A stretch of 55,749 nucleotides of DNA. It comes from Opitutales bacterium. GTDB taxonomy: Bacteria > Verrucomicrobiota > Verrucomicrobiia > Opitutales > Oceanipulchritudinaceae. The position numbers and the translations under genes are program-made. The notes beneath the pieces are model-generated. The model saw only the letters and a list, made by a program, of their open reading frames with translations. It did no database searches and had not been told where the DNA came from. Numbering within the stretch: the first letter of the stretch is position 1; each line of letters begins with the position of its first letter. The stretch is from positions 1 to 55,749 of the forward strand of contig SLNJ01000045.1 in NCBI GenBank assembly GCA_007133065.1, in the 5' to 3' direction. Positions 28,146 through 35,627 of this stretch are shown here, one piece after another.

Positions 28146-29711
28146 ATGGCTGAATCGTCGAAACCGATTGTTCGAAACTGGACCAAGGAGGATATTCCGG
28201 GAATCATCGCCTGTCACATCGCAGCGTACTCCGATTATCCCGCGAGCATGCAATTTGACGAGCGGCTTTACGAAATGCAGCTCGAGGCATTTCCAGAGGG
28301 ACAGTTCCTCGCGGAGATCGACGGAGAGGTGGTCGGCTATTGCACGTCGCTGATCGTACAGCTGGATGACAACACCCACGGGTACAGTTACAGCGAGATC
28401 ACGGGAGGCTATACGTTCGGCACGCACGAGCCGGCCGGGGATACACTCTATGGCGCGGATATCGCAGTGCATCCGCAGCACCGCGGGAAGCGGATTGCGA
28501 GCCTGCTCTACGAAAAGCGCCACGCCTTGATGCGCCATTACAATCTCCGACGCATGGTGGCGTATGGACGCATCCCGGGGTACAGCGCGGTCGCGGGGAA
28601 GATGACTCCGGAGCAGTATGTGAAGAAGGTGGAATCCGGCGAGCTGAAGGATTCGGCGCTCAACGCGCATCTGCGCGCCGGGTACAAGGTGAAGCGGGTG
28701 CTCCTGAACTTTCTTCCGGACGACGCCAGCCTCAATTACTCAACGCTGTTGGAAATGCTGAATCCCGATTTTAACCCGGCCCGCCGCCTCATCGCGGCGA
28801 ATCCGTTGAAGCGGCCGGTGCGCAACATACGAGTCTGTTGCGCACAGTTCTATATGAGGCGGATCCATGCCTGGGACGAGTTTGCAAGCACCGTCGATTT
28901 CTTCGTCGATACGGCCCATCGCTACCATGCGCATTTCCTGGTGCTGCCAGAGCTCTTCACGGCCCAGCTGTTCTGCCTGATGCCCACGGATCTGGAGACG
29001 GATGAAGCGATGCGGCGACTGGCGAACCTGCACGATCGGTATCTGGATTTGTTGCGAGAATTCGCGGTCGACCGGGGTCTCTACATCATCGGAGGATCAA
29101 CTCCCGTCGAGCGGGACGGCGCGTTCTACAACGTCGGGCACCTCTTCACCCCGAGCGGGAAGATCGAGACCCAGGACAAGCTTCATATCAGCCCGATGGA
29201 TCTCGAGGAGTGGGGATTCAAACCGGGCGAGGAACTGCGCGTTTTTGAGACTCCGGTGGCGCGTTTTGCAATCCTGCTCGGCTACGACATTGAGTTTCCG
29301 GAACTCTCGCGCCTGCTCACGCTGGCGGGTGCCGAGGTGTTGTTCGTGCCGTTTTCGGCGGACGAGAAAAAAGCGTACGACCGGCTGCGTTACAGCGCCC
29401 AGGCGCGGGCGGTGGAAAACTACCTCTACGTGGCGCTGTCGGGGAATGTCGGAAACCTTCCGACCTTCAAGAACTATCTGATCAACTACGCCCAGGCCGC
29501 CGTGCTGACCCCGTGTGATTTCGCCTTCCCTCCGACCGGGGTCGCCGGGGAAGCGGAGCCGGGCGACGAGACGATGGTCATCGTCGATCTCGATTTGAAC
29601 ACACTGGCCCTGCAGCGCGAGGTCGGCACCGTCCGCCCATTCTTCGCCCGCCGGGCCGATCTCTACAACTTGCAAGCCGTCCGTCCGATCCGCGTGGTCC
29701 GGGTGGACTGA
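28146..29711 (+). CDS. GNAT acetyltransferase fused to nitrilase-superfamily domain (YhcX-like); nitrilase Cys replaced by Gly
   Basis: A 521-residue two-domain protein like B. subtilis YhcX (513 residues). Residues 1-200 are a GNAT domain with acetyl-CoA motif PQHRGKRIASLLYE (110-123). Residues 225-515 are a carbon-nitrogen hydrolase domain with catalytic Glu269 (VLPELFT) and Lys345 (QDKLHISP). The nucleophile position, normally CYDIEFPE, reads LLGYDIEFPELS: Gly379, codon GGC at 29280-29282, where TGC would give Cys. The rest of the domain is well preserved and the frame is full length. Either the hydrolase half is catalytically dead or this is a single-base mutation or error. Substrate unknown. 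Confidence 0.9.
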   Translation: MAESSKPIVRNWTKEDIPGIIACHIAAYSDYPASMQFDERLYEMQLEAFPEGQFLAEIDGEVVGYCTSLIVQLDDNTHGYSYSEITGGYTFGTHEPAGDTLYGADIAVHPQHRGKRIASLLYEKRHALMRHYNLRRMVAYGRIPGYSAVAGKMTPEQYVKKVESGELKDSALNAHLRAGYKVKRVLLNFLPDDASLNYSTLLEMLNPDFNPARRLIAANPLKRPVRNIRVCCAQFYMRRIHAWDEFASTVDFFVDTAHRYHAHFLVLPELFTAQLFCLMPTDLETDEAMRRLANLHDRYLDLLREFAVDRGLYIIGGSTPVERDGAFYNVGHLFTPSGKIETQDKLHISPMDLEEWGFKPGEELRVFETPVARFAILLGYDIEFPELSRLLTLAGAEVLFVPFSADEKKAYDRLRYSAQARAVENYLYVALSGNVGNLPTFKNYLINYAQAAVLTPCDFAFPPTGVAGEAEPGDETMVIVDLDLNTLALQREVGTVRPFFARRADLYNLQAVRPIRVVRVD

Positions 29712-29744
29712 GGTGGGAGATCAGACGGGACGCTTCGTCACCAC

Positions 29745-29772
29745 AACCCCCAGGGACCTGCGCCGGGGGGTT
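29745..29772. terminator. Candidate bidirectional terminator between convergent genes
   Basis: AACCCCC and GGGGGGTT form a GC-rich stem around a 13-base loop in the 102-bp spacer between the converging fusion gene and the unknown-function gene. There is no long T-tract on either strand. Confidence 0.4.
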
Positions 29773-29813
29773 CGAGGGCGTTCCGGGACCGCTGATCTCG
29801 AGCGGTATTCATG

Positions 29814-31208
29814 TCACGTGTAGTGCAAATGCGCGGTTGCGCGGCAGGATTGATCGGAGGTAAGGCGGATCCAGTGGGCCGAGAATCCCGTCGGGAATGT
29901 GAACGCTTCATACCCCCCTGCCGGAACCGTGATCTTTCGATACGATCTCCATGCGCCGCAACCGAGGAAATCAACCTCGAGATCGAAGGTCACGTCTCCG
30001 GATCCCGCGTGTGACAGATGGAGGCATTTACGGTCGAATCCCGTCATGAGATACGGATCGGATGGAACGGCTGCCTCGACCGGGTCGTCCCACCACGGGC
30101 CTCCCCAGCCGGCCGGTTTTCCGAGGTTCCAGAGATCGTCGGTTCGTCCCATCCAGATCCCCGACTGCGGTTCAGCGCAGACGACATTACCGCCGAATTC
30201 GAAGCTCGCATTGTCGGCGCCGATGACGAGCAGTCCCTTCCATGTGCAGAAGTCGCCATGGACCCAGAGGTGGGTGGAGATTGGGCGCACGCCCCAGATG
30301 CGGCCCCCAAAGGCCCATGGTGAGAGTTCATACCACATGCCGTGGTGATCCATCAACAGGCGTTCGTGTTCGACCGAGCGGAGGCGCGGCCATTCCGTCT
30401 GCCACTTATGATCCCAGCAATGGGATGCCTTGGGCATCCTGTATTTGGTCCATCGGTCGTCCGCCTTGGTATAGACGTTGAGCACGGCCGAAGCGCGATC
30501 CCATCCGCTCGCAAAAATCGTGTTCCCGAAAGCGGAGAGCGAGTGTACGGCTACGTATGGATGACGGTCGATGACCCTCCACGCGCTCCCATCGAATTCG
30601 GCCAGTGTCCCTTCGCTCTGATCGCCCAGAAAATCCGGTTCCGAGTAGTCGTTGTTGACAACCACGAGTTTGCCGCACGCGGTGAAACAGTCCTTGAAAT
30701 GACACTTTGACTCGCCCGGTGTTTCCAGGACCGACGTGAGGTCAAAGAGCTGTGTTGTCTCGAGGGTGTCCACATTCAGTTCGAACAGTTCGCCTTCCAT
30801 TCCGAGCATGTAAACAAATTCGTCGGGATCGGTCAGGTGGGTGGCGGTTCCGCACAGGCGGACATCGATGAGCGACTCAACGGTTCGAACCTGATGCGAG
30901 GTGTCAATCACGTGCGGTCCGATAATCAGCTGGCTGCTCGCTGCGTGAACAAAGCGGTTGGCGTATGTTCCATCGACTCCCTGCGGATGACGCGACATGG
31001 TAAAATCCGCCTCGATGACACGCAGACCCGTGCCGGTTCCTGTCCTTCGGCGATGGGAGACGTAATTCAGGACGTACAGCTTGCCCTGCCAGGGCATCAG
31101 ACAGCCAACTCCGATTTCACTGCGGGGCGGCCCAAAATCGGCAATCTGGGCAAGATCGGGCATCACGCCGCTGATTGACCGGACGGGAGAATGGTTTGAT
31201 GGTGTCAT
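29814..31208 (-). CDS. Protein of unknown function, probably beta-rich (propeller-like)
   Basis: A 464-residue protein without signal peptide or membrane segment. Many short beta-like segments with aromatic and small residues recur with DD/DG turns (QGKLYVLNYV, FVYMLGMEGELFELN, KLVVVNNDY, NTIFASGWD, GLLVIGADN), suggesting a cytoplasmic beta-propeller. It is rich in Trp and His, with conserved-looking blocks (MDHHGMWYELSPWAFGG; HLWVHGDFCTWKG). The last 80 residues look like a beta-sandwich module. I do not recognise a named family or catalytic motif. The frame is long with normal base usage, so it is probably a real gene. Confidence 0.7.
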   Translation of the reverse strand: MTPSNHSPVRSISGVMPDLAQIADFGPPRSEIGVGCLMPWQGKLYVLNYVSHRRRTGTGTGLRVIEADFTMSRHPQGVDGTYANRFVHAASSQLIIGPHVIDTSHQVRTVESLIDVRLCGTATHLTDPDEFVYMLGMEGELFELNVDTLETTQLFDLTSVLETPGESKCHFKDCFTACGKLVVVNNDYSEPDFLGDQSEGTLAEFDGSAWRVIDRHPYVAVHSLSAFGNTIFASGWDRASAVLNVYTKADDRWTKYRMPKASHCWDHKWQTEWPRLRSVEHERLLMDHHGMWYELSPWAFGGRIWGVRPISTHLWVHGDFCTWKGLLVIGADNASFEFGGNVVCAEPQSGIWMGRTDDLWNLGKPAGWGGPWWDDPVEAAVPSDPYLMTGFDRKCLHLSHAGSGDVTFDLEVDFLGCGAWRSYRKITVPAGGYEAFTFPTGFSAHWIRLTSDQSCRATAHLHYT

Positions 31209-31274
31209 GGCATCCAGGGTGGAGGGTGAATTGCGTTTGCGCCAGCACGGAATACCGTTCGTTCCCGTGCAGGC

Positions 31275-31390
31275 TCATTCATCGGCAGCCGAAGGAGTCC
31301 TCGCAGCAAACGGGAAGCTGCTTTGCCGGGCACGCGAACGGTGCCTCTCGCCCACCTGTCCGGCGCACCGGTTACAAGGATTCGTTTCAT
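31275..31390 (-). pseudogene. Possible 5' remnant of an NAD-dependent epimerase/dehydratase gene
   Basis: The minus strand reads MKRILVTGA in one frame and AGQVGE in the next; joined by one added base they give MKRILVTGAAGQVGE, the usual start of extended SDR epimerases. Nothing recognisable follows within the remaining about 100 bases. The 277-bp gap between the unknown-function gene and the DMT transporter gene otherwise shows no gene. The match is short, so this is tentative. Confidence 0.3.
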
Positions 31391-31485
31391 CCTGATTGTT
31401 CCGGCGCAGCGTCCATGCTCCTGCGAGATCGGTTCGATGCATGTCAGGAGAATTTGAGGGCGAACCGCGCGGCGGACGAGTCAAT

Positions 31486-32373
31486 TTATCCGAATACCAG
31501 CATGATCCCGATTATAATCAGGACAGCTCCGATAAGTCGGCGGACCACGACCTTTGGATCATGCAGGGATTCGCGGTCGCCGAACTGCGATCCGATGAAA
31601 AGTACGAGAAGGATACTCCAGACGCCACGGCTGCTGTAGACGATATTCGCGGGGGCGGCGACGCCGAAGGTTCCGATGGTCCAGATCAGAAGCATCGCCT
31701 GGCCGGTCAGCAGGGCGGCTCCTGGGATCAGAAAGCGCCACGCCCTCCGGGAGAAGCGAAAGCTCCGGCTTCTGGCGAATCGCATCAGGAGCAAAGATCC
31801 GAGCGCCGCGAAAACCATCGCGAATGGCGCCAGCAGTCCGAAGCGGATCACCGGGCTCCATTCCTGGATCATCACATCGAAGACGGCAAACGATGCCGCC
31901 GTCGCGAGCGCATAAATGAATCCGGTCCTGGCTCGGCGTGTTGAAACAGCATCCCGATGGACGGGGCTCACGAGCAGCGCGAGGGCCACGGTAGTCAGCA
32001 CAGCCGCGGTCCATGTTCGCCATCCCAGCGGATCGTCTGAGATGATCGCGACGAGGATGGCGACGAGGAGGACTTTCGTTCCCATGACCGGAGTGGCGAC
32101 CGAGACGTCTCCACGGGCGTATGAGAGGACCAGGAACAAGTGCCCGAGCAGAAACATGAAGCCCACCGCGAGACTCGGCCACCAGGACTCAGGGCGGATC
32201 GGGAACTCCCCCCACGGGTAGAAGAGCAGAAATCCCGCCGCCATCGCCCAGAGGACTAGCACCGTGGTCCGCACGGGACCGGCGCCTTCCCGGGCTCCGG
32301 CTTTGAGGAAGAGCGCGCTGGCTGCGTAGAAGAATCCTGAGATCAGTGGGAATAGGAGATAATATTGTTCCAC
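31486..32373 (-). CDS. DMT-superfamily (EamA-type) transporter
   Basis: Inner-membrane protein of about 295 residues with ten hydrophobic segments arranged as two five-helix EamA repeats. PLISGFFYAASALFLKAG is typical of the first helix, with SVATPVMGTKVLLVAI in the first repeat and AAPANIVYSSRGVWSILLV in the second. Substrate (metabolite or nucleotide sugar) cannot be told. No ATG is available near the N-terminus; the GTG at 32373 is chosen, with TTG at 32400 as alternative. Neither has a clear ribosome-binding site. Confidence 0.82.
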   Translation of the reverse strand: MEQYYLLFPLISGFFYAASALFLKAGAREGAGPVRTTVLVLWAMAAGFLLFYPWGEFPIRPESWWPSLAVGFMFLLGHLFLVLSYARGDVSVATPVMGTKVLLVAILVAIISDDPLGWRTWTAAVLTTVALALLVSPVHRDAVSTRRARTGFIYALATAASFAVFDVMIQEWSPVIRFGLLAPFAMVFAALGSLLLMRFARSRSFRFSRRAWRFLIPGAALLTGQAMLLIWTIGTFGVAAPANIVYSSRGVWSILLVLFIGSQFGDRESLHDPKVVVRRLIGAVLIIIGIMLVFG

Positions 32374-32484
32374 GGCATTCTGGAGTGTAGTCCAGCGCAA
32401 CCCTGACTGGATGCGGACCGGACGGCGGACACGAGAGAGTTGAAAGACCGAAATCTCGACGGATGCTCGATTCCGTTTTCCCGC

Positions 32485-32841
32485 CTACCCGTAGATCAGC
32501 AGCGGGAGCAGGAAAATCGTGGCGAGAACGAGCGCCGAAGCGATAACAAAGAGGGTGATGCACCCGGCCTTGGTGACCCGAGTAACGCCGACAGGATCCG
32601 GCCCGGCGAAGGCCTCATGGCTGTGGAGCGGACCGGATGGTGCCGGTTGCCGGACTTCCGATGGCGGGAACCGGGTTGCGCGGGAATCCGTCTCGGATTG
32701 CTCCGCCACAACGCCGGCTGGTTCGGACGAGGGGTCCCGGGAGGATTCCGACTCCAGGAGGCGCAGCTTTCCCTCGATCCAGGCGAGATGCCGTTGCAGC
32801 AGCGCGCGTTGTTCGAGGAGTTCTTCCCGGGAAAAGTTCAC
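32485..32841 (-). CDS. Small hypothetical membrane protein
   Basis: From a GTG 33 bp after the dehydrogenase stop, 118 residues: a charged helical N-terminus (SREELLEQRALLQRHLAWIEGKL), a Ser/Pro-rich middle and one C-terminal TM segment (GCITLFVIASALVLATIFLL, ending LLIYG). This resembles a tail-anchored protein. The frame extends further upstream but would overlap the dehydrogenase gene. I recognise no family. It is probably the last gene of the metallo-hydrolase/dehydrogenase cluster. Confidence 0.5.
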   Translation of the reverse strand: MNFSREELLEQRALLQRHLAWIEGKLRLLESESSRDPSSEPAGVVAEQSETDSRATRFPPSEVRQPAPSGPLHSHEAFAGPDPVGVTRVTKAGCITLFVIASALVLATIFLLPLLIYG

Positions 32842-32873
32842 TGCTGCGCTCGTGTGAGGGTACCCGAGTCCGG

Positions 32874-33773
32874 TCAAGCGCGCCGGCGCTTGCCACGGCC
32901 GCGGAAGGTCAGCTCGGCGACGCCCGACTTGTCGAGGTGGCCGAGGCCCATCGCGTCGAGCTTGCGGTATTGTTCCAGCGTAGCCTCGTTGAGCGGCAGG
33001 TTCAGGCGCGCTTTTCTTGCCAGAGCAGCGGCGATACCGCTGTCCTTGGCCGCATGAGCGGCAGAGAAGTAGCAATCGTGATCGCGCTTCTGCATATCCT
33101 CTCCGTCGGTTTCCAGGACCCGGCTGTTCGCGCCGGTCTGTGCGAACACCTCGCGAAGCAGGTCGAGATCGATGCCGAGGGCGTTTCCGAGTCCGAGCCC
33201 TTCAGCGAGCGCGGCGGTGTTGATGTTCATCACCATGTTGACCAGGGCCTTGACTTCGGCGGCCTTGCCGGCGGGTCCGATGAAACGCAGCGAGGTGCTG
33301 AGGTCGGCGAGCAGCGGGCGGACGCGTTCAACGGTGCGTCGCTGCCCGGCCACCATAAGGTAGAGCGTGCCGTCACGAGCCTGCGGGATGCTCGAGGCCA
33401 TGCACGCCTCGATACTCGCTGCTTTCGCTTTGCGGCAGTGCGCATCCACTTCGACATGAACCTTCGGCGATACCGTGGCGCAGTTGATGAAAATTTTTCC
33501 GACCGCCCGTCCCGCAAGCAGATTGTCCTTCCGGGTGTTGAAAATCGCCCGCATCGCCCGGTCATCCGGTACAACCGTGAATATTACGTCGGCCGCTTCC
33601 GCGACCTCGGTGAGACGTGACGGAGCATCACACGCGAGCTCCCGGGCCAGATCACCCGCGGTTTCGCGATTGCTGTCGTATACGGCGCCGATGGTGTAGC
33701 CGCGATCCTTCAGTCGGCGCGCCATGTTCGCGCCCATCCGGCCGACTCCGACGAATGCTATCTTTTGTGCCAT
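32874..33773 (-). CDS. NAD(P)-binding beta-hydroxyacid dehydrogenase (3-hydroxyisobutyrate dehydrogenase family)
   Basis: A 299-residue member of the beta-HAD family. It has the N-terminal Rossmann GVGRMGANMARRL (9-21), DVIFTVVPDD, and the catalytic Lys175 in GKAAEVKALVNMVM, with an AAKDSG segment in the C-terminal helical domain. The substrate loop reads EACMASSIPQARDGTL in place of the usual DAPVSGG, so the substrate (hydroxyisobutyrate, tartronate semialdehyde or another) is uncertain. It lies 13 bp downstream of the metallo-hydrolase gene and is likely co-transcribed with it. Confidence 0.85.
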   Translation of the reverse strand: MAQKIAFVGVGRMGANMARRLKDRGYTIGAVYDSNRETAGDLARELACDAPSRLTEVAEAADVIFTVVPDDRAMRAIFNTRKDNLLAGRAVGKIFINCATVSPKVHVEVDAHCRKAKAASIEACMASSIPQARDGTLYLMVAGQRRTVERVRPLLADLSTSLRFIGPAGKAAEVKALVNMVMNINTAALAEGLGLGNALGIDLDLLREVFAQTGANSRVLETDGEDMQKRDHDCYFSAAHAAKDSGIAAALARKARLNLPLNEATLEQYRKLDAMGLGHLDKSGVAELTFRGRGKRRRA

Positions 33774-33786
33774 TGTTGCATCGGGT

Positions 33787-34623
33787 TCAATATTTGGCGG
33801 AGGGATCGTCTCCCGCGTAGCAGGGATTGTGCCGGAGCTCCTCGGCGATCGTTGTCATCGGCCCGTGGCCGGGGCACAACACCGTGTTCTCCGGCAGGCT
33901 CAGAATCTTCTCCCGGTTGACCGCGAGGGCGTTCTTCCATGCGTTTGGCGCGCCTCCCATCGACCCCGCAAAGATTGCGTCCCCAACCACGGCGACCGGC
34001 TGTTCCAAACCATCGACTACGAAAGTGACCCCGTCGGTGCTGTGGCCGGGGGTATGACGGGCCTCGATGCGCAAGCTCCCGGCTCCGAAACGGTGCCCCT
34101 GGTCGAAATCACGGGCGTTCGGCAGCGCGCCTTTTTCGTGAGCCCAGAGCGATGCCTCGGGAAACGCCTCCCGCACGGCGGGGAGCGCCTCGATGTGGTC
34201 GGCATGCGTGTGGGTGAGCAGGATGGTTTCGACCTGAAGGCTCTGCTCCCGAACCACGGTTATAATCGCCTCGGCGTCGGTTCCGCTGTCAAAGAGCACA
34301 GCCGCGCGGGAATGCGGATCCCACACCAGATAGGCGTTGACCCGCATGTCTCCAAACGTGGAGCTTATCTGCGCCAGACCGTCGAGCTGCACGGGTTCCG
34401 GCTTCCAGGTTCCGCTCCCTATCCCGACGAGCGCATCGGCATCGAGCCCGAGAACCGGGGCGACCGCACGCGCTGTCTGCTCGGAGAAGGTGCCTCGTAG
34501 CGCCGCCTTCCAGGCTTCGAGCGAGACGCCCGCTTGCCGGACTACGTCCGCGTCCTGGAGTCCCAAACCGCGCTGGGCCTTCCCGATGATATCCTCGTAG
34601 AGATCTTCGAGTTCTGGTATCAT
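33787..34623 (-). CDS. Metallo-beta-lactamase-fold hydrolase with N-terminal helical domain (glyoxalase II-like)
   Basis: A 278-residue protein. Residues 1-70 are helical and resemble a small helix-turn-helix/XRE-like module (TFSEQTARAVAPVLGLDADAL). The rest is an MBL-fold hydrolase: HTHADH (138-143), HTPGHSTDG and GDAIFAGSMGG supply metal ligands, and CPGHGP ends the core. This set is like glyoxalase II and related thioesterases. The N-terminal extension is not part of standard GloB, so it may regulate the protein or bind DNA or a partner. First gene of a minus-strand cluster with a beta-hydroxyacid dehydrogenase. Confidence 0.83.
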   Translation of the reverse strand: MIPELEDLYEDIIGKAQRGLGLQDADVVRQAGVSLEAWKAALRGTFSEQTARAVAPVLGLDADALVGIGSGTWKPEPVQLDGLAQISSTFGDMRVNAYLVWDPHSRAAVLFDSGTDAEAIITVVREQSLQVETILLTHTHADHIEALPAVREAFPEASLWAHEKGALPNARDFDQGHRFGAGSLRIEARHTPGHSTDGVTFVVDGLEQPVAVVGDAIFAGSMGGAPNAWKNALAVNREKILSLPENTVLCPGHGPMTTIAEELRHNPCYAGDDPSAKY

Positions 34624-34798
34624 AACGCCAATATGGAGATGGCGGCTGCGAATGCAACGTCACAGTTCTGCGAGGGCATCACAGAAATTCGCGATTCGCT
34701 CTTTCAAGATTAACTAAAATGATAACGCCAACGTCATAAAAAAGAATTGATAATGCTGTATACCTGCTTTACCACGGTGTGCAGGAGTGAATTCCGGT

Positions 34799-35578
34799 AT
34801 GAAAAAGTATCTCTATCTATCGATTATTCCCGAGTCGCTGATCGCCTCCATGCTGTCCCCGGAGGAGTTTGGCAACTACTTCGCAGTCGGGTCGCGCAAG
34901 CGTTCGCGGGGTCAGGCTGTTTTCTTCGAACTCGACTCTTCACAGCTGCGTGATGTCGATCTCCCTTGGCGGGAAATGGATGCGCGGTGCGTGCCGCATC
35001 CCGACGGGACGCCGAAACGCTCGGTTTATCTGAGCATCTATCGCGTCCTGGAGCGGGTTCCGCTGGAAGCGTTCAAGGATCTCTACCTGGCGACGGATGA
35101 CGGGCGGGTTCTGGCCCTCCAGCAGGGGGCTTACGACCTGCAGCACGACGAACGCCTGCACTTCTACCAGGAACTCTGTCCGGTCACCCCCCGGGTGGTG
35201 AGCACCCTCACTCCGAAGGCCTTCAGTCAATTCATCACCGGTGGAAGCAACACCTTGGAGGTTCCGAAAATCGTTTTCTGCAACCTGATTCTGCGCAGTT
35301 TGCGCCACGATCCGGATTCCGAAGACATCGGAGAACTCCCGTACGAGAACATCGGGCATCTGCGCGACTGCCTGCGGGAGGTGGCGGTCGCAAAGGAAAA
35401 GCCGACGAAGACGGTGGAGCGCCAGCTGCGCGGGGAGATCATGTATCGCACGGTAAAGGACGGGTATTTCGTCGGGGAGGGGGAGCACATTCTCTATTAC
35501 CCGATGCCGGACCGCTCGAAGCTCGAACGCGAATACTACGAATGGTGGCGATCGGCGCAGGCGCCCAAGCTGGCATGA
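34799..35578 (+). CDS. Conserved protein of unknown function
   Basis: A 259-residue soluble protein beginning MKKYLYLSIIPESLIASMLSPEEFG, followed by GSRKRSRGQAVFFELD, which I recall from unannotated proteins in several phyla but cannot name. Charged and aromatic residues are mixed with no signal peptide or membrane helix. The segment GEIMYRTVKDGYFVGEGEHILYY near the end is another conserved-looking block. AGGAG 11 bases upstream supports this ATG; a GTG four codons earlier overlaps that site. The preceding 175 bp are AT-rich and probably hold the promoter. It is followed after 49 bp by hppA. Confidence 0.75.
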   Translation: MKKYLYLSIIPESLIASMLSPEEFGNYFAVGSRKRSRGQAVFFELDSSQLRDVDLPWREMDARCVPHPDGTPKRSVYLSIYRVLERVPLEAFKDLYLATDDGRVLALQQGAYDLQHDERLHFYQELCPVTPRVVSTLTPKAFSQFITGGSNTLEVPKIVFCNLILRSLRHDPDSEDIGELPYENIGHLRDCLREVAVAKEKPTKTVERQLRGEIMYRTVKDGYFVGEGEHILYYPMPDRSKLEREYYEWWRSAQAPKLA

Positions 35579-35627
35579 GCGGCCGGCCTGAATTTGGACA
35601 ACCGACTTTCTGAACGACCTGAAACCA

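Larger units (their letters stand above)
27171..28560. repeat. Duplicated folA-thyA-acetyltransferase segment, copy B (thyA and fusion gene intact)
   Basis: Partner of 22840-23400 in the same orientation. It contains about 57 bp of folA, all of thyA and the 5' third of the acetyltransferase-nitrilase gene. Similarity begins sharply at 27171, directly after the second copy of ACCCATTA, and fades near 28560. Confidence 0.85.
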
